A stretch of DNA of 64,000 bases from Rhizomucor pusillus (taxonomy: Eukaryota; Mucoromycota; Mucoromycetes; Mucorales; Lichtheimiaceae). The translations under genes were made by a program, and so were the position numbers. Where the stretch lies: positions 1 to 64,000 of the forward strand of contig FWWN02000454.1 in the NCBI GenBank assembly GCA_900175165.2. The letters are read 5' to 3'. Shown here one piece after another: positions 22,150 to 34,141 of this stretch. Each line of letters begins with the position of its first letter. Within the stretch, counting starts at the first letter, position 1. Under the pieces are notes generated by a model. It worked only from the letters and a program-made list of their open reading frames with translations, was not told the origin of the DNA and did not search any database.

Positions 22150-23193
22150 TACATGCATCCTTCCGCATAAAGTAGCTTGGCAGAGATTATGACAGATCGT
22201 CGTTCGCATTGCTGCAGGTGCCACATCCTGCGGATATATATCTAAGCATAGTTCGTGTTCGCTGTTGATGAAAATACTATTACTAATTACATTTTGATCT
22301 CTATGGGTACCATAGATGATCAGGAGAGTACAAGATGATCAAATTGCCCAGTTCACAAGATTCACAACTTAACCACCGTGAACCTGCTTCAAACCTCGGG
22401 TGAGATACAAAGATGCAGCTTGGCACCACGTAAAAGTGACTTTCACGAGACGGATGCATCTCAATTCAGAAAAAGTATGGGGATACAAAATGCTGGGATG
22501 AGGGCGGATCTCGTTCCGTGTGTGGTTCCACCAAAACTTTTAGACCTGCGTGGGAGTATCTAATAAAGTAGTTATTGGCTTGACAAGTAACCAATGACGA
22601 AATAGGGAACGGTGCTAATAGGCTTTGTTCTGTTGTTTTCTCGGTCTTACTATAAGATCATGGAAAAGGTCACACTGTTATAATATCCAGTACAAAATAT
22701 ATACACTAGAGGCTGGTTGTCACACAACATACAGTCTTTGGATGTGTGACCAGATTGTCAAGGGAAGCCGTATGCAAGAATTTTTTTGGCCCGCATCGCA
22801 TTGCTCTGCAGGCTGCATGCGTTCCGAAAACAGCTGACAGGACTGTACTACGAGACAGGATTTGGAAATTACATTGAGGAATCGTTCCTTTAGAGATGTG
22901 AGATAGATAACTTTCAAGGAGTCAACGTAAAAGAAGTGAAAATCACAGACACTGAGCTAAAAACAGGCGTCCATACTCAAAGCAATTAACACGATGTTGC
23001 TGCATTTGACCAAGCGCAATCTGTACTTGCCCTTTCTATAAACAAACCGATAATCTCCTCCATCGATACACAAGGTTGACAACAAACAGGCAAGTTACGA
23101 TTGCTGCTGCGCATGCATCCGCCTAATCCCTGAATTGGGTGGCAGCAGCAGCACCAATGCTGCATAAGTCTAGATATATAAACTCACAGATAA
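22150..23193. other. intergenic, long 5' region of the APSES gene
   Basis: No supported gene. Short open frames near 22.38 and 22.63 kb lack motifs. A TATA-like tagatatataaac lies about 20 bp before the APSES start codon. APSES regulators commonly have long upstream regions, so much of this may be 5' UTR or promoter. Confidence 0.45.
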
Positions 23194-24871
23194 ATGAGTA
23201 GCACTTTTTCTGCTTTTCTCAAAAATTCTTCCCCTCCTAAAAATATGTTGGAAGGCGTTTACCAGAACCTCAACTACTCCTCTCCAGCAGACGCCACCTC
23301 TCACCCATCCTCTAGCTCGTTTCAGCCGTTCACAAGCATGAAGAGCGACACACCGTCCCCTCCGTCAGCATTGAAACATACAGAGACTCCAACACATGAT
23401 GATCAAGATTATCGCCTTCGACACCCGCAGCAGCAGCAGCACCAGCAGCAACATACATATGCACCAACCCATTATCCAGGATACCGGGACTCTTACTATC
23501 GTGGCTACTACGGATACCCTTCCACGTATGACAGCGCCGAGATGTATCCACGACAGCAGCAGCATCTAGCCCACAACCCTCTTGACCCATCGCCTAGCGG
23601 AAACGTTGAAACGACATCCCCGACTTCGGCTGCATGGCCAAGTCGTCCTATGAGATACTCCTGGAACAGCCCGCCTACACGCCCTCTCGCAGGGGTCAAT
23701 AGAGGAGATGAGACTAGACTGGATATGAATATACCGAGAGGTCCACTTTCGCCGCCGCTTGCGTACGGACAGACGAGCCGGCCAAAGCTGACAACAACGC
23801 TGTGGGAGGATGAAAACACCATTTGCTATCAGGTGGATGCCAAGGGAATCTGTGTAGCGCGAAGAGCTGGTAAGCAACGTCATAGGCTTCATGAAAGAGT
23901 TTTTGGAAACATCGAGTGGCTGACCCCCGGAGGCGCAGACACGGACATGATCAATGGTACCAAGCTACTGAATGTCGTTGGCATGTCACGCGGCAAACGA
24001 GATGGTATCCTGAAGAACGAAAAGGGACGGCTAGTTATCAAGGTTGGAGCGATGCATCTCAAAGGTGTTTGGTAAGAAGATCGTTGTTTTGTTTCTCGAT
24101 GTTTGGGGGTAAGATGTGTGTGTGTGCTGAAACACTTTGTACATCAGGATCGAATTGCGACGTGCAAAGTTCCTCGCAACCAAGTTCCGAATCCAAGAGT
24201 TACTTTACCCGCTCTTAGAGGATAATCCAAGCCAGTTTATTTACTCTGCAAACAATCCATCCGCTGCCATGCTTCCTGGCTGCTCCCCTAGAAACGATCC
24301 ATCGGCAGCCTTGTCCACACCGCCAGGATCTACCGTCGACTCCTCCTCTTCGAGACGGCTATCACACACTTTGCCCGACAACAACTCGGATACATACTCC
24401 CACCACTCCTGGAAAGAGCAGCAACAACGCCCTCCATCACTACCTATTCCATCCATCGAATCAAAACTAAACGCAGTCAAGCGGGAGCCAGCACCACCCC
24501 ATTATGGTTCAGGTAACTAAATTTATACAAATACAGCGTTTGCTAAACGGCTACGCAGCGAGCTAACTAACACAATCCTCCTATCTTTAGGATACGGAGC
24601 AGAGCCCGATGCATCGTCGATCCTGCCCACGCCTCAGCCATCTTCTAACAACGCAAGCGGCTACACAGGTCTGAACTATTATTATCGCCATTACGACTAT
24701 GTCCATCGGCCTCTGCAGGCTCTTCGGCCACTTGCATCCCCAGATAGCGACGGCAAACCGGCTACTATCGAGGATTCATGTCACTATCGAAACAACGAAC
24801 ACTATGACCCAGAATCAAAGCAACATATAAAGACACAAGGTGCGCCGCAATCTTTTAAATTGAAGTTTTGA
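23194..24871 (+). CDS. APSES-domain transcription factor (StuA/Efg1/Sok2 type)
   Basis: Four exons (23194-23869, 23939-24071, 24148-24512, 24591-24871) give 484 aa. The first 195 residues are Ser/Pro/Gln/Tyr-rich. The APSES DNA-binding domain (about 198-305) is strongly conserved: [40 protein letters not shown] and [17 protein letters not shown]. The C-terminal part is low complexity. This class controls morphogenesis, sporulation and hyphal or dimorphic programmes through MluI-like E-box sites (established for ascomycetes; the role here is inferred). The first intron (69 nt) interrupts the domain between CVARRA and DTDMING, is a multiple of three and has no stop, so unspliced mRNA would encode a 23-residue insertion. 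Confidence 0.92.
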
Positions 24872-26390
24872 ACTCTGAGAGCTTACACAGCTACCTTCTT
24901 GTTTAGAAAAACATGATTGAGTTTTCCACAAAATTGACGCATATCAACAAAGCAAAACCACAAAACATATGCAGATAAAGAAAAGAAAATGCAACGTGCA
25001 TTACGACACTGCAACCATCCTAGGCATAAAATAAACTAACAAATTTGCCCGATTTAATACAACTGCCGTTTTTTTTTGCAATGCATATTCTATTTATACT
25101 GATAGCCTTACTTAAGGAGTGCAGCTTTTAGATGCATTCGTATTCCTAGAGATTGAATCTTGAACGACATGGAGTTCTTACGCCCAAATCTAATACCTGA
25201 TCCTGATTCTCGCATCCGGAATATCTTCGATAACATGTGGTTGTGAAAACACTAGGCTTCGTCGCAACTTCTCACTAAAACAAAGACATTTGTATAATAG
25301 CAGGTATTGGAAGCACAGTGTACATAAATGCATATCTGTATAGAAGTAAGAGACAGCATAAAGACGCCATATCGTCAAGTTTGCTTACGATTAAAAGCTC
25401 GATATGTATTTATGTCTGAATGGGCCCCAATCAGCGCAGGTTTGTTATACATACATACAGAGCAAGTTCCAGGATAGCATTCCATTTCCCGATTCCTACA
25501 GCTAGTTGTTTGTGTACTCGTTTTTGGTGACTCTTCCACCTAAATTGGACTCCCTTTTAAAGCACGACAGGAGAATGTCCAAGTTTTTTCAAAAAAGCAC
25601 ATGCGCTTTTCTTGATATTGTTGTGGACTAAAGATACTGATGCTAGTCGTGAGGAATCTACTTTCTCAACGACGCTCAGGGGAAGGCAACAATGCCGCCT
25701 TGTAAGCAAAACTCTTATATTCAAAAGCTGTCACGTGATATCCCCAGGAAACGGTGGCAATATTGTTTTTTGCAATGGATGGACGCAATATATGTCGACT
25801 ACGAAATCTCTTTTCGATAACATATATTCATTTTGTATGTATAAATTCAAGGCTGTCCTTTCAGTAAATTATTAGTTATTACTGTATGTATTAGCTGCCT
25901 CACAAGCTCCAGCTGCTGCAGCGATGCACAAGATTCCTACATAAGTACCAGCAGTAAACCTTATTTGACTAGTCGTCGATGGTGGCTCTATTCAATCACT
26001 GGTGGCGGATCAATTTGGAGAATTTGTTGGCAGTGTATCCTGGCAAAGGTTGTTCTTTTCCCTTTATCGTGCCATACGGCACACGAAACTAACATTTTCC
26101 ATCATGCGTGCGAGGGTGCTTATCACATCGTTTACGAGATGTGCTATGTAACGTATGTTTTGTACACCGTGCATTGTGACGCATTTGGGCCAACTGAGTG
26201 GAGTCGAACGTCGTGGTACCAAAAATTCACATGAAGCCCGCAATGCCTGGGAGGACAAGCTGACATATCGAAATGTGCTGATCTTCAAAATGCCGTGATT
26301 ATATGCATTTGTGCGGGGAAACGGGGCGAACTTCTTCCTTGTCGCCTTTTTTCTCAGGACGAGAATTCGCTTTGCAAGCAGGTCCGCGCC
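24872..26390. other. 1.5 kb intergenic region
   Basis: No supported gene on either strand. It contains the APSES 3' flank (AT-rich) and, nearer 26.3 kb, the promoter and 5' UTR of the acyl-CoA synthetase with C/T-rich stretches. Confidence 0.4.
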
Positions 26391-28736
26391 ATGGTTCAGG
26401 TCAATCTTGAGAAGCAGTCAATCGAGCTCCCAAACTCCCGAAGACCGGGTCAAACAGGTATGTGCAACCTCAGCTTTACGGCCATTGCTGCCACCACCCC
26501 AAAGTATTGTTTCGCATTTGTGGGGTTATTTCTTTCTTTCTTTTTCTGTCTGTTTGCTCGCGTACCTGAGAGCTCACCATCTCCTCTCTTCGTCCTACCT
26601 AGGCATATACCGCAATGCTGTCAAACCAGAATTGCAAGAATCCCTGTCGCCCAAGGTGAAGACCATGTATGACTTGTTCAAAGAAGGTACAGTAGCTAAT
26701 GGGAACCGGAAACTGTTGCCTCCAGACCAAGTTTTTCTCATGTGCTGCTAAGGTCTTCGAAAATCGCGTGATCGTCCTTGCCTTGGCCATCGACCTGTCT
26801 TGAACCCCAAGACCGGCGAGCGTGGACCCTATGTTTGGCAGACTTACCGCCAGGTGTCCCACCGTGTCACCAACTTTGGTTCAGGCCTCATGAACATGAT
26901 CAACCACACCCTGAACGATACTCGCACTAGATCCATTCCTATCGGTATCTGGGCAAACAACCGCCCTGAATGGACCATCTCAGACTTGGCTTGCGCTGCT
27001 TACGGTCTCTACACTGTCTCGCTCTATGACACTCTCGGCCCTGACACCGTTGAATATGTCATGAACCACGCAGAAATTGAGACGGTTATTTGCTCGGCCG
27101 ATCACATTGCAGATCTGCTCAAGTTGAGACACAAGCTGCCCAAACTTCGTGCTATCATCTCCATGGATACTCTCGAAGACAATGTGGCTCCTGGAACCGG
27201 CGTTGCTTCCAAGAGCGCTATCATCAAGGGATGGGCAGAAGAGAAGGGTGTCTTGCTATTCGACATGAGCGCTTTGGAGGCTCAAGGCAAGAAGAACAGA
27301 CGTTCCCACAACTATGCCAGACCCGAAGACCTGGCTTTCATCATGTACACCAGCGGTACTACCGGCATGCCCAAGGTAAAACACTAAAGATGTGGACCGC
27401 ATGTTATTTGGAGGTTAGCGTTCGCTCATCGTAATGATGTATCTAGGGCGCCATGATTTCTCACCGCAACTTGGTTTCTGCCGTCTCAGCTTCTGCTATG
27501 AATCTCGGCGAAGCGCAAGACGACGATACAACCATCTCTTACCTTCCTTTGGCTCACATTTTTGGACGTGTCATTGACATGAGCACCTTGGTACGTGGCT
27601 GCCGTCTTGGTTACTTTAGCGGCGATATTACCAAGATTATCGACGACCTTCAAATTTTGCAACCTACGGTATTCCCCTCTGTTCCTCGTCTTTTGAACCG
27701 TGTCTATGGCAGCATCGTGCAAAAGACTGTCGAAGCTCCAGGTGTGAAGGGTGCCCTTGCACGCAAAGCCGTTGCTGCCAAGATGGCAAACTTGGAGGCT
27801 GGCAAAGGCAACACCCATCCTTTCTGGGATCGCCTCATTTTCAACAAGGTCCGTCAGGCGCTCGGTGGTCGCGTCCGCTTCATTGTCAGCGGTTCTGCTC
27901 CTTTGGGCAAGGATGTCATGCAGTTCCTCCGTATTGCTTTGTGCTGTGACATGCGTGAAGGTTACGGTGCCACTGAAACCACTGCCGCTTCATCTATCCA
28001 CAACGAAGGCGAATACAGAGCTGGCCACATTGGTGTTCCTTTCGCATGCAATGAGATGAAGCTCGTTGACGTCCCTGAAATGAACTACTTGTCCACTGAT
28101 CCCTATCCTCGCGGTGAAATCTGCATCCGCGGTCCCAACGTTTTCATGGGTTACTACAAGGATGAGGAAAAGACTCGCGAAGCTTTGGATGAAGAGGGAT
28201 GGTACCACACTGGTGATATTGGTATGATCAACGAACGCGGCTGCTTTGTCATTATCGATCGTAAGAAGAACATCTTCAAGCTCGCTCAGGGTGAATACAT
28301 TGCCCCTGAGAAGATCGAAAACGTTTATGCCAAGGATCCCATTATTGCTCAAATCTTTGTCTACGGTGATTCTTTGCAACCCAACTTGGTTGCTATCGTT
28401 GTCCCTGATCCCGAGGCACTCAACACTCTCGTTGCTGCCAAACTTCCTGAAATTGCTGCAAAGAAGCTCAGCTACCAAGAACTTTGCCGTGATCCTCAGG
28501 TCAACAAGGCTGTGCTTGAACAAATGACTCGCGTCGGTAAAAAGGCAGAACTCCGAGGTTTCGAGTTCGCAAAGGCCATCCACCTGGAATCCGATCCTTT
28601 CTCGATCGAAAACGGAGTTCTTACGCCTACCTTGAAGGTGAAGCGCCCTGAAGCTAAGGCCCGCTTCCAAACCCAAATCAATGCTTTGTACGAACAACTC
28701 GCTGCCCAGGCTGAGCCTGCCAAAGCCAAGTTGTAA
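26391..28736 (+). CDS. long-chain fatty acyl-CoA synthetase with PTS1-like C-terminus
   Basis: Four exons (26391-26457, 26603-26686, 26753-27375, 27447-28736) give 687 aa. This is an AMP-forming ligase: the P-loop-like YTSGTTGMPKGAMISH is split by intron 3, EGYGATET and the GWYHTGDIG motif follow, and IDRKKNIFKLAQGEYIAPEK forms the fatty-acyl-CoA synthetase signature. It activates long-chain fatty acids with ATP and CoA. Overall layout matches yeast Faa/plant LACS enzymes of about 700 aa. It ends in AKL, a peroxisomal PTS1 variant, so peroxisomal activation before beta-oxidation (as for yeast Faa2) is inferred. Codon use in the last exon is strongly biased (GCC, AAG, CTC), suggesting high expression. 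Confidence 0.93.
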
Positions 28737-28827
28737 ACATCATTTACCCGACTGTAAACGTTTATTATCCCCATATTTTTTGGACTCCGCTCGCTTCATA
28801 ATAAACTGTGTATGTTTGTTCAACATT

Positions 28828-30446
28828 TCAGCTCTGCGTCCTAGCACACAGTTTGCATACAAGTTCTCCCGGTGCACCTTCCTGCCACATTCCTTTTTTA
28901 AAAATAAGTGTGAGGGGTAATGAATATACGGACTTTTCATGGTGAGACTGGAAGTAATTGTAGTACCTGGGACTCTTGATGATAGTAGTTTGGAACATCT
29001 CGCACACTGGAAATGATGAGTATGATAATCCTTGCCAAACGCAGTGGCGCCTCTACCATCGATGACCTCGTTGCACCGGTAACAGACTTTGCCTCCTGCC
29101 TTAAAGTGTAGATGGCAAAATGGTCTGTTATTCCTCACATAAAATGTAGCCGACTCGAACGCTTTGCCACAATCCTAGCAAGTGATTTTCATGTGAATAC
29201 TAGGACCATTTCTCGGTTTGTAAAAATCTAAAGTTACCGCACAGACAAAGCATTCCTTGTGCCAATCACCTCCCAGAGCACCGATAAACTCGCCAGTGAT
29301 GTACTCGCCGCAGCCCATACACTTGTGTCCAAACTTGGCCATGTAATCTTTCTCGCAGTAGGCATGTCCATCATGCACCATGAACGCGTCCGATTCTCCG
29401 AACGGCTTGCTGCACCCACGGCAGAAAAAGTGTCCCATGTGGTAGTGCTTGCCCAACGCGTTGATAGATTTCTGCACGCTGTTAGCTAACAGATCTCTCA
29501 ACGTTTCCGCGCTCTGATTCCACGTACTTCTTCTATAGGTGTATCACAATAGTCGCATCGTGTGCTAAATAGCTCGTGGTAGTCGAGGGCGCAGTATGGT
29601 TGTCCGTCTTTGGAATAGAACGCAACGTGCTCCAAGTCCTGTCCACAATGCTTGCACTTGAAACAATCCACATGCCACTGATTGTGATCTACTCGAATAA
29701 CTCGACCGCTGATAGGTTTGCCACATCCTGCACAGCTTACACCCGCATACAGTGGATTTGGCACACTAACTCGTTCGTTGGGCGATGATGTGGAAGACGA
29801 GGATGCAGCTACTCGCGGTGAAGATTGTTGCGGTGACGACGGCGAGTCTGGTCTGGGTGAAGATGGATGTTGCGCTGCGTCCGAAGAAGTAGAAGAAGAA
29901 GAAGAATAGGAAGGAATAGCAGTGCGCTGCTGCAGGTTGACAGGTGAGGAAGGTTTTGGTGGAGTTTGCGGTGGTGGTCGAGGAGGATGAGGTCGTCTTC
30001 GTGGATCCAACGATGCTTCAAAAGCAACCACAGCAGTCTGTGGTTTCGTTACTAAAGGAGGTGTCGAGGGTTTCCTGCTTATGGCAGGTTTCGGTGGAGG
30101 AGCGGGTCTTGCGGGAGCGGCAGTAACAGCTTTGGCAGCAGAAACCACAGTTCCTGTTGCCTCTTGCAACCGGCCCACCTGGTCGCGTATTCCATCGTTA
30201 ATGCCCAGTTTCTTCTGCTTTGGGTATACAAGATCGTCGCGAGGATCTTTTGCATCATTGCTAGCAGCCGATCGCCACTTCGCAGGCTTGGCAGGCGCTC
30301 TCGGTCCTCGAAGCGTTGAAGAGGACCCTCCCTGCGTGTTGCGAGGCAAGTTATGGAGATACTTGTCTAGTCCAGTTAAGCTCGGAATATTCAAGATCTA
30401 GGTGTACAACGGGTACTTGCTTACCAAGACCTTCCTTGTTTGACAT
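28828..30446 (-). CDS. paxillin-like protein with four LIM domains
   Basis: Five exons (30446-30425, 30366-29528, 29471-29238, 29174-28967, 28877-28828) give 450 aa. The N-terminus carries an LD-like motif, LDKYLHNL, assembled across intron 1 (branch point CTTAAC). A long Pro/Ser-rich linker with PPKPS-type stretches follows. Four zinc-binding LIM domains begin at CAGCGKPI, CDYCDTPI, CMGCGEYI and CYRCNEVI, each with the C-x2-C / H-x2-C spacing; the last closes with VCKLC near the stop. Paxillin-type proteins (yeast Pxl1) work at actin-rich growth and cytokinesis sites with Rho GTPases. The role here is inferred. The 3' end lies 91 bp from the convergent acyl-CoA synthetase stop. Confidence 0.86.
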
Positions 30447-30576
30447 TGCAAAGAAGGCAAAAGAATAACAACGCACCAACGATGATCGTCGGCACTGTAT
30501 TCATGCGGACAGTAAGGAACTCCGTCAACCAATTTGAGAGCAACACCTGAAATTCTAATCCATCTCTCTTTCACAC
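30447..30576. promoter_or_regulatory. 130-bp divergent promoter, LIM protein / aldo-keto reductase
   Basis: The whole interval between two outward-facing start codons, so both promoters must overlap. No TATA box is evident. Confidence 0.6.
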
Positions 30577-32090
30577 ATGTCTTTGGGTCAGAAATTCAAG
30601 CTGCAAGTATTCCCGATATTTTGTATCTCATCCACGTATATTAACATGCTGATATATTCAGTAATACGGGTGCCGAGATTCCCGCCATGGTACCGCTCCT
30701 CCCGTAATTTAAAATTGCTTAATAATTTAAGGCTGACATCATATATCTAGGGACTCGGAACTTGGCAGTCGAAGCCTAACGAAGTCTACGATGCAGTCCT
30801 CACTGCACTTCAGGCTGGGTAAATATCTGCTGAAGTATCCCCGCAGTGATCACTTGTTGCTAAGATACATGCCAAAATTTTTTTTCGTATTCCCCTCATA
30901 AAGATATCGCCACATTGACACCGCTTTTGTCTGTAAGTTACAGAACATTGAAACATTGCCCTGTAGGAATATTAAAATGAATATTTCTGTAAAGATCGCA
31001 ATGAAAAAGAAGTTGGCCAAGCTATCAAGGACAGTGGAATTCCTCGTGAAGAGCTTTTCATCACTACAAAGCTGTAAAGTTTGTTCAAAAAGTCTTTAAG
31101 ATATCTGTACTCATATATTCAACTGCATCGAAGATGGAACACCTGTCATAGACCCGATGTTGTAGAAGCTGCACTGAAAAAGTCTCTAGCAAATTTACAG
31201 GTTGAATATCTTGACTTGTATCTTATGCACTGGTGAGAAACATTTGGATTTAACATGCCTGATTTTGTTATCGTTAAAGCATCGTTTGACGCTTTGATCC
31301 ATGCTCAGGCACGTTGCGTTTCAACCATCGGCAAAAAACTTTCCAAAGGATGCCAATGGTAACATCGCCCTGGACTCGACAGATTTTACAGAGACCTACG
31401 CGGTAAGGGCATTGGGATTATTACCATTTTAAGCAATACCCATCACGTAATGACATATCGTGAATATCATAGGCCATGGAAAAGCTTGTGGGTCCTCGCG
31501 TGAGAGCTATTGGTGTGAGCAACTTTACGATTCATCATTTGGAGAAGCTGTTAAAGACAGCAAAGATTGTACCTGCAGTTCTGCAAGTTGAATTACATCC
31601 TCATTTCCCGCAGTGGGACCTCGTAAATTATTGTGCCAAGCATAACATTCATGGTATCTTGACCGAAGCATGTAGCTGTGGAGATAATGAAGCACTGAGA
31701 CACTTGCTTGATTTGTTACAGTGACTGCATACTCTCCTCTTGGAAGCACAGCCTCTCCTGTTATGGAAGATGGAGCAGTAGTAAGTCTTGATTTCTAGCT
31801 TTGCTGAGCGCATTGAAAAGTAATGCTATATTCCTCGATAGTCATCTATCGCTACCAAGCACAAGACGACTCCTGCCCAAGTGCTTCTAGCTTGGGGTAT
31901 TCAAAGAGGCACCTCAGTCATTCCAAAATCGGTTACACCTTCGCGCATTATCCAAAATTTCCAGCAGGTTACTCTGGACAAGCAAGATATCGAGCGTCTT
32001 GACAGACTAGGCACATCGGTCAAAGCCAAGCGCTTATTGGATCCCTCCAAATTCTGGGGTGTGGCTATATTTGAGCAATCAAAGTTGTAA
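30577..32090 (+). CDS. aldo-keto reductase, C-terminal SKL
   Basis: Ten short exons (30577-30602, 30662-30689, 30751-30818, 30904-30932, 30995-31073, 31134-31232, 31309-31402, 31473-31653, 31722-31780, 31842-32090) give 303 aa. The catalytic tetrad of the family is present: Asp in HIDTAF, Tyr in FVYRNE, Lys in ITTKLW, His in LYLMHW. Also present are the signature [18 protein letters not shown] and the NADP-site [10 protein letters not shown]. It should reduce aldehydes or ketones with NADPH; the substrate (for example glycerol/glyceraldehyde) is not predictable. It ends in EQSKL, a canonical peroxisomal signal. Intron 1 begins with GC (CT|GCAAGT), a GC-AG intron needed to keep phase. Exons of 26-29 nt are unusually small. 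Confidence 0.88.
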
Positions 32091-32146
32091 TATTGGAAAA
32101 AAAGAAGTGGTATCCAAGAAAATACAAAGGAAAAGAATTGTACTAT

Positions 32147-34141
32147 CTACAGTGTGGCATTATCTACAAATGCTTGTATTTTTGCATCTATCCAGAGACG
32201 ACCACCATGGTCGTTAGCTCGGAGCTCTTTTAAGAATTCGTCAACAACCATCTTGATCATATCCGGTCTTCGAGCTCTCGACCATGCATCCATGAGTGCG
32301 CAGTAAGTAACAGTATTCGGCAAATGGCGTCGACTCCTTTTCATCAACTCGAAGATCTTTTGGGCAGTATCCGGCACTTGATTCTTGCCACAGACATAGA
32401 TAAGAGAGGTATAAGTGTATGCGTTGGCTTCGACGTGTTTGTCTAGCATTTCTTGGTGAACCGACAGCGCACCTCTGAGACCATGCAACTCAGCTTGCAT
32501 ACGCAGCAAGATGGTATACAGTGCCGTATCCGCCTTAACACCTGCACCGATGGCTTCTTTCGCGATCCTCTCGGCCACCTTGCCAATATCTTGATGCTCC
32601 CTCTTTCTCGGCCGGAACGCCTTCATTGCACAGGTGATAATCACTTCGTTTGGCTCTACATCATGCTTCATCATTGTTTGGAACCACCGAATCACATTTC
32701 TTGCATCGCCTAGTTTGGAGAACCCATTTATCAAGATAGAGAAAGTATATACATTGGGTTGAATGTTGGATTCGAGCATCTTGTAGTACAGATAAACCAC
32801 TTTCTTGAGATCGCCAGTAGCCGCGTGAGCTTTCATAACTTCGGAATACGTCGCAATGTCCGGTGATATGCCGAGATTAATCATTGATTCGTATATTAAC
32901 TGTGCCTTGTCGGCGTATCGAGGATTTTCTGAAGCTTGGTCCGCAAAGATCCGGATCATCAGATTATACGATCGCAAACTGAGAGGTATGCCAGCTTTCA
33001 GCATGACTTCAAGATATCCCAGTGCTTTCGCGTATTGCCGTTGTTCCCGTAGCTCGTTCGCTAGATTCAGATAAGCCGGCTCGTCAGCTGTGGTAAACTG
33101 ATCGCCCTGCAGCCGCCTGTTTTCGTACACGCGATTTACTAAGACGTACGCTCGCTCCGCGTCAGAAAATTCCGTAAGGCGCCAGACTAGCTCGGCTAGG
33201 GCATCCGATGACAGCATTTCGAGTTTCGTTACTTTCTCCTGTCCAAAGATCTTCGGTCCATTCCGATACAAAGAATAAATTTTGCCAATAAGTAGAATCT
33301 CGTTCGCTGTAAGTCTTCTGTTGTATTCTTCTGTCCCTGCATGTGTCTTTGCTATTAGTCGCGCCCGTCTCTTTTTCTCCTCCCAGGATAAATCTGGATC
33401 TTTGTAGACCAATGCCATAAGTTGAAAATAGGTGTTGCGAGTCAGTTTTTTCACGTCGTCCATCGGACCGTTTTCTAGCATCTGCCGATATACACTCCAG
33501 GCAAGCTCACAGTCGTTCTGTCGGAGAGCTTGTCGCAAAAGTTTATATGGTGCAACTTCAATGACCTCGCACATTGGAATAAATTGATGCTGAGGAACAT
33601 CGTATTCCTGTTCTACATATTGTAAAAGCTGTTCAATTTGCTTCTGCCGGTATTCTGACGGGCCCTGACCAGCTAATGTCCTCGCATACGTTAAGACAGA
33701 ATATAATCCTGAGCAAAGTGCAAGTGGCACGTAAACTGGCGATTCCTTTCGATCGACAAGTGTCTTAAATAGCTGCCAGGCACTTTCTGCGCGTCTTTCG
33801 CGAACTGCCCTGTCCAGGTGCGAGAGTGTAATGTGTTGTGTAAGGTCGAATGCAGGTAACAACTGGTGGAGAGGCATGTCTTCTTGTTCGGAAGGCAGTG
33901 GTTTACGTGCAACTATTGCTGTTGCAGTCGATAGCTTGCGCAAACTTCGATTACATTGGTATAAACGCGGAGGCTGCGAATGTCGTACGTGGGCTGCTTG
34001 CGTCCAAGGAGTGTCAAATGCCAGTAACATCGCACGAAAGTGATATTCCCAGGTCGTGGCCGGCTTTGGAGGGTGTCGTCTGGTTCTTGAGCGAGACAGA
34101 AGTTTTGACGCTTGTCGAAGATGCGTCGTTGACCTTCGCAT
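32147..34141 (-). CDS. pentatricopeptide repeat protein, probably mitochondrial
   Basis: A single exon of 664 codons, the longest intronless frame here. The first 35 residues are Arg/Ser-rich without acidic residues (MRRSTTHLRQASKLLSRSR), as in a mitochondrial presequence. The middle and C-terminal parts hold PPR units of about 35 residues, for example LRSYNLMIRIFAD, IATYSEVMKAHAATGDLKK, VYTFSILINGFSKLGDARN and TYTSLIYVCGKNQVPDTAQ. PPR proteins bind organellar RNA for processing, stability or translation (yeast examples Pet309, Aep). The specific target is unknown. Gene ends 56 bp from the convergent aldo-keto reductase. Confidence 0.85.
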   Translation of the reverse strand: MRRSTTHLRQASKLLSRSRTRRHPPKPATTWEYHFRAMLLAFDTPWTQAAHVRHSQPPRLYQCNRSLRKLSTATAIVARKPLPSEQEDMPLHQLLPAFDLTQHITLSHLDRAVRERRAESAWQLFKTLVDRKESPVYVPLALCSGLYSVLTYARTLAGQGPSEYRQKQIEQLLQYVEQEYDVPQHQFIPMCEVIEVAPYKLLRQALRQNDCELAWSVYRQMLENGPMDDVKKLTRNTYFQLMALVYKDPDLSWEEKKRRARLIAKTHAGTEEYNRRLTANEILLIGKIYSLYRNGPKIFGQEKVTKLEMLSSDALAELVWRLTEFSDAERAYVLVNRVYENRRLQGDQFTTADEPAYLNLANELREQRQYAKALGYLEVMLKAGIPLSLRSYNLMIRIFADQASENPRYADKAQLIYESMINLGISPDIATYSEVMKAHAATGDLKKVVYLYYKMLESNIQPNVYTFSILINGFSKLGDARNVIRWFQTMMKHDVEPNEVIITCAMKAFRPRKREHQDIGKVAERIAKEAIGAGVKADTALYTILLRMQAELHGLRGALSVHQEMLDKHVEANAYTYTSLIYVCGKNQVPDTAQKIFELMKRSRRHLPNTVTYCALMDAWSRARRPDMIKMVVDEFLKELRANDHGGRLWIDAKIQAFVDNATL

